From NCBI GenBank assembly GCA_965223725.1, contig CBDCXE010000005.1:434001-498000 (forward strand): 64,000 bases of DNA. Reading direction: 5' to 3'. Shown here piece after piece: positions 25,247 through 34,460 of the stretch. The stretch is from CBDCXE01 sp965223725 [NCBI: Nitrospinota bacterium]. GTDB taxonomy: Bacteria; Nitrospinota_A; UBA7883. The position numbers and the translations under genes were made by a program. Each line of letters begins with the position of its first letter. Positions within the stretch are counted from its first letter, which is position 1. Below the pieces are notes generated by a model. The model was given only the letters and a program-made list of their open reading frames with translations, ran no database searches and had not been told where the DNA came from.

Positions 25247-26277
25247 ATGAGTAGAGTAGAAACAGCAGACGATACAACAGCCGCGTTGGAGCTAATTAAA
25301 AATGCGGAAGCCAAAGCGCTCGATAATGAGCCGTTGACCTGGGAGGAGGCGATCGACCCTGATCAATCTCGACGCCGCCCATATCTACGACCTGATCGCC
25401 AGCGCCAACAGGGTGCGGATGCATTACAAAGGGAACGAAGTCTCGCTCTGTTCCATCATCAATGCCAAGTCGGGTGAGTGCCCGGAGGATTGCGCGTTCT
25501 GCTCACAATCATCCGCGGCCACCACCGACGCGCCGGTGTTCGATTTCGTATCGCCAGAAACTGTGGTGGAAGGCGCGAAAGCCGCCAAAAACGACGGCGC
25601 CCACAAGTTCGGCATCGTCACCTCCGGCTACGGATTTTCCGGCAAGGGGCCCGAAGAAACGGTTGACCGAGATAGAGCAAGCGTTGGCGCATATGAAGGA
25701 TGAAGTGAACATACAGCGATGCGCCAGCCTCGGCATCATTGATGAAGCGACCGCCAGACGCTTAAAAGATGCGGGTGTGGAAGAGTATCACCACAACCTG
25801 GAGACGGCCCGTTCGTTTTTCCCGAACATCTGCACCACCCACGATTACGAAGAAGATGTGGCGACGGTGCGGGCCGTGAAGTCGGCTGGGTTGAAGGCGT
25901 GTTGCGGCGGAATTTTTGGCATGGGTGAGAGCAGGGAGCAGCGGATCGAGATGGCGTTCACCATCAAGGAGCTGGATGTCGATTCGATCCCGATGAATTT
26001 CCTCAACCCGATCAAAGGGACACAGCTGGAAAACGCGGAGCCGATGGCGCCGTTCGAGATACTGAAAACCATTGCGGTGTATCGTCTAATATTCCCGGAC
26101 AAGGATATCAAGCTGGCCGGCGGACGCGAAAAGAACCTGCGCGATCTGCAGTGCATGATGTTCGCAGCCGGCGCCAACTCGACGATGATCGGCAACTATC
26201 TGACCACGTTCGGTCGGCCCGCCAGCGAGGATCTGCAGATGATCAATGACCTTGGGTTGACAGTTAAAAAAGAGTGA
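25247..26277 (+). pseudogene. bioB: Biotin synthase, two frameshifts
   Basis: Radical SAM enzyme converting dethiobiotin to biotin. All of BioB can be read, but only across two frame changes. The N-terminus (MSRVETADDT...WEEAI) shifts at CCC 25357-25359 into LINLDAAHIYDL. This frame carries the cluster motif GECPEDCAFCSQS. It shifts again at AAA 25657-25659 into LTEIEQALAHMK and continues intact through EEYHHNLETA, GIFGMGES and LAGGREKN to the end. Deleting one base at each site restores a full-length protein. All catalytic motifs are preserved, so sequencing or assembly error is as likely as a real pseudogene. The stop overlaps the start of bioF. Confidence 0.88.
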
Positions 26278-27435
26278 GCGAGCTTTTTCAAGATAAGCTG
26301 AACAGGGCGGATTCGGAAGGGCTCCGGAGGCGGCTGCGAACCATCGAATCGGATCAGGGCAGGGCAGTTATAATCGATGGACAGGAAGTCGCGCTGTTTT
26401 GCTCTAACAATTACCTAAGCCTTTGCAACCACCCGGATGTCGTAAAAGCAGCAAAATTTGGCATTGAAAGTTATGGCTGGGGTTTCCGGCGCTTCCCGAT
26501 TGGTATCGGGAACCATGACACCCCATACCGAATTTGAACGGCAGGTTGCTGAGTTTCTCGACAAGCCATCGGCGCTGCTGTTCGGCTCTGGTTATGCGAT
26601 TAATGTTGGTGTGTTGACCGCATTGGCGGGGCGAGGTGACCATATATTTGCAGACCGGTTGAGCCATGCCAGCCTGCTGGATGGCGCGCGATGGAGCGGG
26701 GCGACGCTGAAACGGTATGCGCATAACGACCCCGATTCACTGAAGGGTTTGCTGGAGAAGGCGCCGGGAAAGGGCAAGAAAATAATCGTTACGGATGGTC
26801 TGTTTTCCATGGATGGTGATATTGCGCCTCTGGCAGAGCTTGCGAATTTGGCTGAGAAATATGGCGCTGTTTTCATGGTAGACGACGCACACGGTTTTGG
26901 AGTATTTGGTGAACGTGGTCAAGGTACAATACATGCCGCCGGTGTCGCTGGTCGTGTCGATATACATATCGCTACTCTGGGCAAGGCGCTGGGCGGGTTT
27001 GGGGGCTTCGTGGCAGGCTCTAAAAGTTTGATAGACGGCTTGATTAATTTCTCCCGATCGTTTATCTATTCAACAGCTCCACCTGCTGCTGTGGCTATGG
27101 CTGGTATTGCGTCACTCGATATCGTGGTGAGCGATGAGGGTAAACAGCGAAGAGAAGCGGTGATGAACAATGCAGACTCAGCGGTTCGTGGTCTGCGGGA
27201 AATGGGCTATAATACGGGGGAGTCGGTGTCGCCCATTATCCCTCTGTTTATTGACTGGGAGTTCGATCCAGCGGATGCAACGCCACAACTGCTGGAAACG
27301 GGAGTATATATCCCTATCATCCGGCCGCCGACTGTGCCGAAAGGAAAAGAGCGGTTCAGGATATCGGTGATGGCCGACCATACCGAGGACGATATTAAAA
27401 AATTGTTAAACGTGTTTTCAGGTTTGAAAAAGTGA
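26274..27435 (+). pseudogene. bioF: 8-amino-7-oxononanoate synthase-like, one frameshift
   Basis: PLP enzyme joining pimeloyl thioester and alanine in biotin synthesis. Residues 1 to about 70 (VALFCSNNYLSLCNHP, YGWG) are in one frame. An extra base in TTT 26483-26485 then shifts the frame, and SGASRLVSGTMTPH continues in the other to a normal C-terminus. The PLP lysine is in THIATLGKALGGFGG-like sequence (HIATLGKALGG), and VDDAHGFGVFG is intact. The start overlaps the bioB stop by 4 bases, so the two form an operon. As for bioB, one base removal restores the gene. Confidence 0.88.
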
Positions 27436-27455
27436 CAGGCAGGATATAAGGAGAA

Positions 27456-28898
27456 ATGATGGCATATGAAACGGTAATCGGGCTGGAAGTTCATGTTCAG
27501 TTATCGACAAAATCAAAAATATTCTGCGCGTGCGACACCAGCTTCGGGGCGAAACCGAACGAGAACACTTGCCCGATTTGCCTTGGGTTCCCCGGCGTTC
27601 TGCCTGTGCTAAACAGGGAGGTGGTGGAGCGGGCCATCAAGGCGGGGTTGGCGACCAAATGCACAATCGCCGAGCGGACAAAGTTCGACAGGAAAAACTA
27701 TTTTTACCCGGATCTGCCCAAAGGCTATCAGATATCGCAGTATGACATGCCGATTGCCGAAAGGGGGAGCATAGAAATCTCGCTCGATGGCGACCGCAAG
27801 ACTATCGGCATCACCCGGATACATATGGAGGAGGACGCGGGCAAACTGATCCATGGTGAGAACATGGGCGACCCTGATGCCAGCTATGTTGACCTGAACC
27901 GTACAGGCGTGCCGCTTCTGGAGATTGTTTCCGAGCCGGATATACGCTCGTCCGACGAGGCGAAGAAATATCTGGAGAAACTAAAAGCTATCCTTGAATA
28001 TCTGGAAATTTCGGACTGCAACATGGAGGAGGGCTCACTGCGGTGCGACGCCAATGTTTCGATCCGCCCCGTGGGTCAGGAAGAGTTTGGAACCAGGACA
28101 GAGCTTAAGAACATGAATTCGTTCCGGTTTTTGCAAAAGGCGGTTGATTATGAGGTAGAGCGGCAGACCCAGGTGCTGGAAGAAGGTGGGAAGGTAATAC
28201 AGGAGACGCGGCTATATGACTCCGACAGGAACGTGACGCAATCGATGCGGAGCAAGGAAGAGGCGCACGACTATCGATATTTCCCGGAGCCTGACCTGGA
28301 GGCGGTGTTGATTGGTGAGGAGTGGATAGAAAGGACACGCGCCGAACTGCCGGAACTGCCTGATGAAAAACGACAGCGGTTTGTGGAGCAGTATGACCTG
28401 CCAGAGTATGACGCCGAGGTGCTGACCGCCAGCCGGGCGCTGGCCGACTATTTTGAAACTGCGGTGAAAGGCATTGAAGGGCAATCGAAGACGGTATCCA
28501 ACTGGGTGATGGGTGATGTGCTGCGGGTGATGAAGGAGGAGAACCTGATGCCGGAGCAGATGAAGGTGAAACCAGGGATGCTGGGGGAGATGATCGGGCT
28601 GGTCGATTCCGGTTTGATCAGCGGGAAGATCGCCAAGACAGTGTTTGACGAGATGGCGGCAAGCGGTAAAGCGCCTGGTGTGATTGTGGAGGAGAAAGGC
28701 CTGGCCCAGATCAAGGATGAATCGGCGCTGGAAGGGGAGATCGACAAGATGCTGGCAGAGAATACTGAACAGGTGGAAAGCTATAAAAACGGCAAGGTTA
28801 AGCTGTTCGGGTTTTTCGTAGGGCAGGTGATGCGTGTCACCAAAGGCAAGGCGAACCCGGAAATTGTTAACCGCATACTGAAGGAAAAGCTTGGATAA
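27456..28898 (+). CDS. gatB: Aspartyl/glutamyl-tRNA amidotransferase subunit B
   Basis: Kinase-like subunit of the GatCAB complex, which converts mischarged Glu-tRNA(Gln) or Asp-tRNA(Asn) to the amide form. The N-terminus [21 protein letters not shown] and the zinc-type cysteines ([13 protein letters not shown]) are typical. [21 protein letters not shown] and the tail domain ([21 protein letters not shown]) are also present. Length 480 is normal. An AAGGAG lies just before the double ATG; either could start translation. gatA and gatC are not in the window. Confidence 0.97.
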   Translation: MMAYETVIGLEVHVQLSTKSKIFCACDTSFGAKPNENTCPICLGFPGVLPVLNREVVERAIKAGLATKCTIAERTKFDRKNYFYPDLPKGYQISQYDMPIAERGSIEISLDGDRKTIGITRIHMEEDAGKLIHGENMGDPDASYVDLNRTGVPLLEIVSEPDIRSSDEAKKYLEKLKAILEYLEISDCNMEEGSLRCDANVSIRPVGQEEFGTRTELKNMNSFRFLQKAVDYEVERQTQVLEEGGKVIQETRLYDSDRNVTQSMRSKEEAHDYRYFPEPDLEAVLIGEEWIERTRAELPELPDEKRQRFVEQYDLPEYDAEVLTASRALADYFETAVKGIEGQSKTVSNWVMGDVLRVMKEENLMPEQMKVKPGMLGEMIGLVDSGLISGKIAKTVFDEMAASGKAPGVIVEEKGLAQIKDESALEGEIDKMLAENTEQVESYKNGKVKLFGFFVGQVMRVTKGKANPEIVNRILKEKLG

Positions 28899-29805
28899 TC
28901 CTGACCCGGACCTGTACAAGGAGCTGACCGGGCGAATCATCGCCCATCATGGCCGGTTTGTGAAAATCGCCACGGATGACGGCCTGCTGGAATGGAAGCC
29001 GCCCCACAAAGCGAACTGGGTCGTAGGCGATTTCATCGAATTCGTCAAGGGTCGTCCGAAAAAAATTAAAAAACGAATCAATGAACTTTCGAGGGTCGGC
29101 TCGCGCAAGGGATTGCGGCAGGCGTTGGCGGCGAACCTCGATTGGCTGGTTGTTGTTACCGCATGCGGTGAAGCGTTCAAGCCGGGATTGATAGATCGGT
29201 TCGCGGTGGCCGCGCACAATGCCGGGATAGATATGATGATCGTCCTGAACAAAATCGACCTTGATAATAGCGGTAAGCATAGTGAACAGGTTGAGGTTTA
29301 CAGAAGTTTCGATTTCCCAGTCTATCTCACATCTGCAGTTACCGAGGCAGGGGTCGAAGAATTATCTTTAGCCTTAAGCGGTTCTATTTCATCGTTTGTG
29401 GGTCATTCCGGAGTTGGCAAGTCTTCGATCATAAACCTGCTGGCGCCAGGCGCAGAACGGACTGTGGGGGCTATCCATGGAGAGACTGATCGGGGCAGGC
29501 ATACCACGTCGAACCCAATGATGATTCCGTTGCCTGATGGCGGCGCCATCATCGATTCGCCCGGGGTCCGGCAGTTTTCACCCACGGAAATTGCGCCGGC
29601 AGAGGTGGCGCTTAGTTTTCCAGGTTTTGCGGGTTTAACTGGATCTTGCAAGTTCAGGGATTGCCTGCACGTTACAGAACCGGGTTGCGCCATTTTGACG
29701 GCTGTTGATGTAGGCGTGGTCAGTCAGGAGCGTTACGCCAGCTATAAACGTATACTGGAGTCTGTGAAGTATGATGAAGAGCCACACTGGCGCTCCAACA
29801 GTTAG
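28891..29805 (+). CDS. rsgA: Small ribosomal subunit biogenesis GTPase
   Basis: Circularly permuted GTPase that assists late 30S maturation. An OB-fold domain lies at residues 1-75. The permuted G motifs follow: LNKIDL (G4), TSA (G5), GHSGVGKSS (P-loop), GRHTT (G2) and DSPG (G3). A C-terminal zinc site follows ([14 protein letters not shown]). Translation starts at a TTG overlapping the end of gatB by 8 bases, so the genes are coupled. It is slightly short at 304 residues but complete. Confidence 0.95.
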   Translation: MDNPDPDLYKELTGRIIAHHGRFVKIATDDGLLEWKPPHKANWVVGDFIEFVKGRPKKIKKRINELSRVGSRKGLRQALAANLDWLVVVTACGEAFKPGLIDRFAVAAHNAGIDMMIVLNKIDLDNSGKHSEQVEVYRSFDFPVYLTSAVTEAGVEELSLALSGSISSFVGHSGVGKSSIINLLAPGAERTVGAIHGETDRGRHTTSNPMMIPLPDGGAIIDSPGVRQFSPTEIAPAEVALSFPGFAGLTGSCKFRDCLHVTEPGCAILTAVDVGVVSQERYASYKRILESVKYDEEPHWRSNS

Positions 29806-29812
29806 TGATCAC

Positions 29813-30277
29813 TCAGGCTACTAAAGATAGCCGTCGTATACCGAGGAGCCTGCTTTTAGGATAGCGGGATACGTTTACCGAGTCGGACTGATTGCCACCG
29901 AGCACAAGGATTTTGCTATCTTCCATCCCAGCCAGAAACCCGACGTGACCCGGAGCAGCGATAATATCCGGGCCGGGCTGATTACCTGACCCTCGTTTCA
30001 GAACTACCACATCGAAACCTGGTTCCGAATCATCCAAGGTAACCGGTAGACCAACAGCCAACCAGGATCGCGCCCTAAGGCTCTTCGATCGGGGCAGACG
30101 CAACAGCCATGCCACATAATTCACAAACGCCGAGCACCAGGGCACCTCATCCCCATCTGGCCATTTCTGATCGAGACGGAGCATGGCGAGAATATGGTCG
30201 TTTGACGCGGCCCCGGCGATTTCTTCTATCCCGACAAACCTTTGGGCCAGGCCGAATGGTGTGATTTTTATTTTCAT
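29813..30277 (-). CDS. TIGR02594-family NlpC/P60- or CHAP-like protein
   Basis: A 154-residue protein matching the TIGR02594 pattern: an N-terminal helix (AQRFVGIEEIAG), VPWCSAFVNYVAWLL with the likely nucleophile Cys near residue 48, APGHVGFLAG with the likely catalytic His, and VLGGNQSDSVNVSRYP. Such proteins are probable peptidoglycan amidases or endopeptidases and are common in phages as well as chromosomes. No signal peptide is visible. It converges with rsgA, with 7 bp between stops. Its 184-bp upstream region is AT-rich and shared with a divergent gene. Confidence 0.82.
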   Translation of the reverse strand: MKIKITPFGLAQRFVGIEEIAGAASNDHILAMLRLDQKWPDGDEVPWCSAFVNYVAWLLRLPRSKSLRARSWLAVGLPVTLDDSEPGFDVVVLKRGSGNQPGPDIIAAPGHVGFLAGMEDSKILVLGGNQSDSVNVSRYPKSRLLGIRRLSLVA

Positions 30278-30461
30278 AATTTACGCATGCCATAATTAAT
30301 CATTGATCCTATATAATAAATTAATATAAGTAAATATTATATTACTATAAAGCCAGGGGCCGGTCAAGGCTAATATTCAATGCAATGAAAACTGGCTCGC
30401 TTTTAGGCCGTATAGAGTGTTATTGTAAAATTAATAACTTCATAAAAAGGTATCTTTTATT

Positions 30462-30905
30462 ATGAGCAAATATCTGCTATCCATATTATCTGTATTCGTA
30501 TTGTTGACGGCAAATAAGATATCCGCCCAAGAGCCTGTGTTGATAGAACTGACCCAGACCCCTTGCCAAATTGTTGAATCTGAATTGAAAGAAGCGACCT
30601 ACGACGGCAAAAGCAAAGCGGAATGCAAAGCCATAAATGAGGCCACCGCAGACGATCGCCCATTTAAAACATTGAAACTGAAACCAGGCAAAACGATATT
30701 TAGGGTTAGCAACAAGAACGTTAACTATCCCCTCGGTTTTTGGGTCCGTGGCCAAGGGCTGAATCGGCTTGCATTGCCATCTGTATCCGGAGGAGGCCTG
30801 GGGACCGGTAAAACAAAAGATTATGTAATTGATCTGGAGCAGGGCAGCTACTGGTACAGCTGTCCTTTGAACATTACCCCTGACTATCCACTGATAGTTG
30901 AATAG
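30462..30905 (+). CDS. Periplasmic cupredoxin-like hypothetical protein
   Basis: Exported 147-residue protein. A signal peptide covers residues 1-22 (cleavage after ISA). The mature protein begins with VLIELTQTPCQIVE and ends with GSYWYSCPLNITPDYPLIVE, a plastocyanin-like last-strand pattern with a conserved Cys but no evident His-Met copper ligands. LPSVSGGGLGTGKTKDY is another conserved stretch. A binding role for copper is possible but unproven. A shorter GTG- or ATG-based start is not needed, as the signal peptide fits this one. Confidence 0.72.
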   Translation: MSKYLLSILSVFVLLTANKISAQEPVLIELTQTPCQIVESELKEATYDGKSKAECKAINEATADDRPFKTLKLKPGKTIFRVSNKNVNYPLGFWVRGQGLNRLALPSVSGGGLGTGKTKDYVIDLEQGSYWYSCPLNITPDYPLIVE

Positions 30906-30956
30906 CGCTGGTTGCTGGCTCGCCTGTAAAGCTGTGTTAACTCCAGCCGGACTTAA

Positions 30957-32123
30957 ATGGTTTTGATATTGAAAAAGGTTTTTGAATTAAATCATTCCTG
31001 CCTTATATTGCTGGTCATTTTTCTGATTACATCGACCTTTGTCATATTTAAATCAATCGACCGCTATACAGTTGTTGGTAACGAGATGATTGTGGACCCT
31101 GCCTTTTCTGAAGATCTGGATAGGTGGAAACTGAAAATAAGGGGCAACGCAAAATATTCGATAGAAAACGGCGCCATAACCTTGACACTGGATGACAAAA
31201 GTCAAGCGATAAGCGCCTCCCAGTATTTAAATAACCTTGACCATATCTCCCATGTGCGCCTGTCCGGCATGGTGAAAACAGAAAATGTGACGCAAGGAGA
31301 GAAAAGCTGGCACTCCGCCAGGTTGGTGCTGGCTTCCAAAAGCAGAAAAGGAAAGTGGCTTTGGAATTTGCCCCATGAAGTTACAGAGCTGAACGGGACC
31401 AACGACTGGAACCATTATTCCGGGACATTTAAAATATTTGACTATATCGAGTTGATTAGTCCAAAAATAACCATAGCGTTTGCGCCCGGCTCCATGTCTG
31501 TTCGCGACGTAAGTCTGCTGCCTGTGGAAGAGAGAGCGGGCTTTACCGTTATTTACTATTTACTATTGTTATGCTGGCTGTTTATCGGATTACTTATATT
31601 TTATCCCATATCCAGAAGCAGCGGAGGCAACTGGTTAAATATATCTGTCGCGATAACGGCGGCCCTTATTTTGCTTTTGGTGACGTTGCCCGCCCAGCTT
31701 GTTAAGGAGGTCAAAACCGAGTTGCAATCGCTTATGGAGGATTATGGGTCAACTAAAGAAAAACAGAAGAAAACAACGGTGCAAAAGATCAATTTACCTA
31801 AAAAACAGAAAACAGAAAAGCAGGGTGTATCATTACCTGAACATGAATGGGAGCTGTTCCATAAAGGCGCCCATATAGCAATGCTTGCATCATTAGCGTT
31901 ACTGACGTTTTTAGTCTGGCCAAAAGTAAACGGCTTTATTCTGATTACTGATTTGGCGCTGTTTTCCGCGGCGGCAGAAGCCGTTCAGTTGTTTCCCTAT
32001 GGAAGAAATGTCGAGTTTATAGGCTTTTTTAGTAATCTGCTCGGAGTGTTGGCGGGCTGGCTGGTTTACAAACTGATTATGCTGTTCAGACAAAAAGCAA
32101 AAGACGCCCAGCTAGCTAGCTGA
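30957..32123 (+). CDS. VanZ-type membrane protein with jelly-roll-like domain
   Basis: A 388-residue inner-membrane protein. A first helix at about 15-33 is followed by an exported beta-rich domain (about 40-195) that looks like a carbohydrate-binding jelly roll (FSEDLDRWKLKIRG, FAPGSMSVRDVSLLP). Then come two helices around 198-245, a lysine-rich loop (270-290), and a VanZ-like region: FHKGAHIAMLASLALLTF, SAAAEAVQLFPYGRN, NLLGVLAGW. VanZ-like proteins often accompany cell-envelope or exopolysaccharide genes, but none are adjacent. The last 12 bases overlap the convergent selenoprotein gene. Confidence 0.75.
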   Translation: MVLILKKVFELNHSCLILLVIFLITSTFVIFKSIDRYTVVGNEMIVDPAFSEDLDRWKLKIRGNAKYSIENGAITLTLDDKSQAISASQYLNNLDHISHVRLSGMVKTENVTQGEKSWHSARLVLASKSRKGKWLWNLPHEVTELNGTNDWNHYSGTFKIFDYIELISPKITIAFAPGSMSVRDVSLLPVEERAGFTVIYYLLLLCWLFIGLLIFYPISRSSGGNWLNISVAITAALILLLVTLPAQLVKEVKTELQSLMEDYGSTKEKQKKTTVQKINLPKKQKTEKQGVSLPEHEWELFHKGAHIAMLASLALLTFLVWPKVNGFILITDLALFSAAAEAVQLFPYGRNVEFIGFFSNLLGVLAGWLVYKLIMLFRQKAKDAQLAS

Positions 32124-32357
32124 AGCGCCCTTACCCATTTTTTCTATCATACCTTCGATCTCGCCTTCATAAGGAAAGCGATCACCCGACGCATCTTTGG
32201 AAAAAATCAGTTCTCCATCGACCGTGATATCGTACACACCCCTGGTGCCTGGTATCAGCTCTACTTCACATTCAAACTTTTTCTTTAAAATATCCGCCAG
32301 ACTGGCGGCCCTCGGCTCGTAGTTTCACATAGTGCAAAAGTTGATCGAAACCTTCAT
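32112..32357 (-). CDS. SelW/Rdx-family selenoprotein with in-frame TGA (Sec11)
   Basis: An 81-residue thioredoxin-fold redox protein that ordinary gene finding truncates. The frame reads MKVSINFCTM, then TGA at 32325-32327, then NYEPRAASLADILKKKF and on to VYDITVDGELIFSKD and a TAG stop. The Rdx family has a Cys-x-x-Cys or Cys-x-x-Sec motif followed by xYxPRA; here it is Cys8-Thr-Met-Sec11, exactly placed. The downstream frame stays open and matches the family to its end. AAAGGAG lies 5 bases before the ATG and a TATAAT further up. A stem-loop follows the TGA at a distance typical of bacterial SECIS elements. SelA, SelB, SelD and tRNA-Sec are not in the window. Confidence 0.85.
32294..32308 (-). 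promoter_or_regulatory. Candidate bacterial SECIS hairpin
   Basis: On the mRNA, CCGCCA pairs with UGGCGG around a GUC loop. The loop begins 22 bases after the UGA and its first base is G, consistent with the bacterial SECIS rule of a guanine at the loop start 16-37 bases downstream. Confidence 0.65.
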
Positions 32358-32386
32358 CTTCTCTCCTTTCTGATGATTAGGGTTTC

Positions 32387-32392
32387 ATTATA
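32387..32392 (-). promoter_or_regulatory. -10 box of the selenoprotein gene
   Basis: TATAAT on the minus strand, 30 bases before the ATG at 32357. No good -35 is visible at 16-18 bp, so an activator or an extended -10 may be used. Confidence 0.45.
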
Positions 32393-32464
32393 CACTATGT
32401 CGCAATGCAGACCCGGCATATGCAATAATACACCGATCCATAAAAATTAAATGGTTGAATAAAA

Positions 32465-34435
32465 ATGGAATTTACACGCGAGATTTACTGGAACGTCGGG
32501 AGCGGGGTTCTGGTTCCGATGTATCTGATCACGCTGGTTGCGGTTGCTGTTCTGGTCTATGGTTTCGTCGCCCGCTACCGTATATACAACAAAGGAAAAC
32601 CTCTGGAAAGATCGTCCAATAAATCCGCTCGCCTGATAAACAGCCTGACCGACGTACTTTCACAGCGCAAGGTGATGCGGGCCTCCCATGTCGGGCTCAC
32701 CCATTCACTGTTCTTCTGGTCCTTCATTCTGCTGTTTATCGGCACCACGCTGATTTTTATTCAGGTCGACATAACCGGTCCGCTGTTCGGCTACAAGTTT
32801 CTGAAAGGCGGCTTCTACAAGGCATACTCGCTAATTCTGGATATCGCTGGCCTGGTCGCGATATTGGCGATAACAACCTTCTCTGTCCGCAGATATATAT
32901 TTCGACCGGTAGGATTAGAAAGTAAGCCAGGCGACCTGCTGATGTTGGTTTTGCTTATGGGTGTGCTAATCACCGGGTTTATGGTCGAGGGTCTGCGTAT
33001 GGCTGCGACAGAGCTGCATACCAATATGGAGCTGGCATATTATTCGCCGGTGGGCCTGGCTGTTGCAAAAGTGTTCTTCCGTTGGAGCGATGAATCTCTC
33101 CGATCATTACACACAAACCTGTGGTGGGTCCACTTCGCTTTTGTCATCGGATTTTTCATCTCCATACCATTCACAAAGTTCCGGCACATGTTCCTGATAC
33201 CGGTAAATTATTATTATACCAATCTTGGGCCCACCGGCGCCTTGACCACCATGGACCTGGAGGATGAAAGCTTGGAGAGCTACGGCGCCCAGACAGCGTA
33301 TGAGCTGAATTGGAAGGACCTGCTCGACTCCAACGCGTGTGTGCTGTGCAAAAGATGCCAGGACAACTGCCCCGCCTACGCCACCGGCAAGCCGTTGTCG
33401 CCCATGAAAATAATCAGCGTGATCGATGACTCGCTGTCCACGCAATCTGAAAGCACGCTGATAGAGATGGAGACGCCGGAAGCGTTGTGGTCTTGTGTGA
33501 CCTGCAGGGCATGCGAAGAGGTCTGTCCCGCCTCCATAGAGCACGTGGACAAGATCGTGGAGATGCGACGGTATCTGGCGCTGATGGATGGCAAGTTCCC
33601 TGGCGATGAAGTTACAACAGCCATGAATGATATCGAGGTAAGCGGCAACCCACTGGGTATGGCGCCCGCGTCCAGGGCGGACTGGGCGAAGGAGCTTGAG
33701 CTATCAAACGGCGAAGGCGCGGACATCATCTATTTCACTGGTTGCTACGCCTCATACGATAAACGTAACAACTTGGTCGCCCAAAGCTTTATTCGGATAA
33801 CGCAGGCCGCAGGAGTCAAGCTCGCAATATTGGGCAATGACGAAAAATGCTGCGGCGACCCGGCCAGGAAAATGGGCAACGAATACCTGTACCAAACCAT
33901 AGCGGCGGAGAACATCGAACAGTTGAACAACAATGGCGCAAAGAAAGTGGTGACCACCTGCCCCCACTGTTTCAATACGCTCAGCAAGGATTATCGCGAC
34001 CTGGGGCTCGAGCTGGAGGTGGAGCATTACACGACGTATATTCATAAACTGCTGAGTGAAGGATCGCTAAATATAAACTCAAAAACCATCGACGTGACAT
34101 ATCATGACTCCTGCTATATGGGCAGATACAACAACATTTTTGATCAACCCAGGGAGCTGTTAAACTCCGCCGGGGCCCAGATTACGGAGATGGAGAAGAG
34201 CCGTGATTTCAGCTTCTGTTGCGGCGGCGGTGGTGGAATGATCATGGCGGAAGAGAAGGGAGATGAGCGGATAAACGCCCACAGGGTCAAAATGGCGGAG
34301 AAGACGGAAGCGGGAGTTATCGTCTCCAACTGCCCGTTTTGCCTTACAATGTTTGAAGATGGTGTGAAAACGACCGGCCTGGATGGCAAGCTGACACCAA
34401 GGGACATGGCGGAGATAATAGCCGAACGCTTGTAA
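32465..34435 (+). CDS. Membrane Fe-S oxidoreductase, ETF:menaquinone oxidoreductase (EMO) type
   Basis: A 656-residue fusion of a NarI-like cytochrome b domain (about six helices, residues 15-250; candidate heme histidines in SHVGLTHSLFFW and SLHTNLWWVHFAF) with a soluble Fe-S part. The latter has two ferredoxin motifs (CVLCKRCQDNC near 292-302 and CVTCRACEEVC near 345-355) and two CCG domains (GCYAS, CCGDP, TCPHC; DSCYMG, FCCGGGGG, NCPFC). With etfB and etfA next to it, this matches the membrane oxidoreductase that takes electrons from reduced ETF to (methyl)menaquinone in syntrophic and Geobacter-type anaerobes. It starts a three-gene operon. Confidence 0.9.
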   Translation: MEFTREIYWNVGSGVLVPMYLITLVAVAVLVYGFVARYRIYNKGKPLERSSNKSARLINSLTDVLSQRKVMRASHVGLTHSLFFWSFILLFIGTTLIFIQVDITGPLFGYKFLKGGFYKAYSLILDIAGLVAILAITTFSVRRYIFRPVGLESKPGDLLMLVLLMGVLITGFMVEGLRMAATELHTNMELAYYSPVGLAVAKVFFRWSDESLRSLHTNLWWVHFAFVIGFFISIPFTKFRHMFLIPVNYYYTNLGPTGALTTMDLEDESLESYGAQTAYELNWKDLLDSNACVLCKRCQDNCPAYATGKPLSPMKIISVIDDSLSTQSESTLIEMETPEALWSCVTCRACEEVCPASIEHVDKIVEMRRYLALMDGKFPGDEVTTAMNDIEVSGNPLGMAPASRADWAKELELSNGEGADIIYFTGCYASYDKRNNLVAQSFIRITQAAGVKLAILGNDEKCCGDPARKMGNEYLYQTIAAENIEQLNNNGAKKVVTTCPHCFNTLSKDYRDLGLELEVEHYTTYIHKLLSEGSLNINSKTIDVTYHDSCYMGRYNNIFDQPRELLNSAGAQITEMEKSRDFSFCCGGGGGMIMAEEKGDERINAHRVKMAEKTEAGVIVSNCPFCLTMFEDGVKTTGLDGKLTPRDMAEIIAERL

Positions 34436-34460
34436 AGATGATAACCAAAGGAGTAGCAAG

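Noticed and set aside
25413-25703. A separate small radical SAM gene
   Set aside because: It is the middle segment of bioB, joined to the flanks by single-base frame changes.
29813-30277. Part of a prophage
   Set aside because: The protein type occurs in phages, but no other phage gene, integrase or attachment site is nearby.
32281-32357. An untranslated remnant with a stop after ten codons
   Set aside because: The frame after the TGA matches the Rdx family to its end and a SECIS-like hairpin is present, so a selenoprotein is the better reading.
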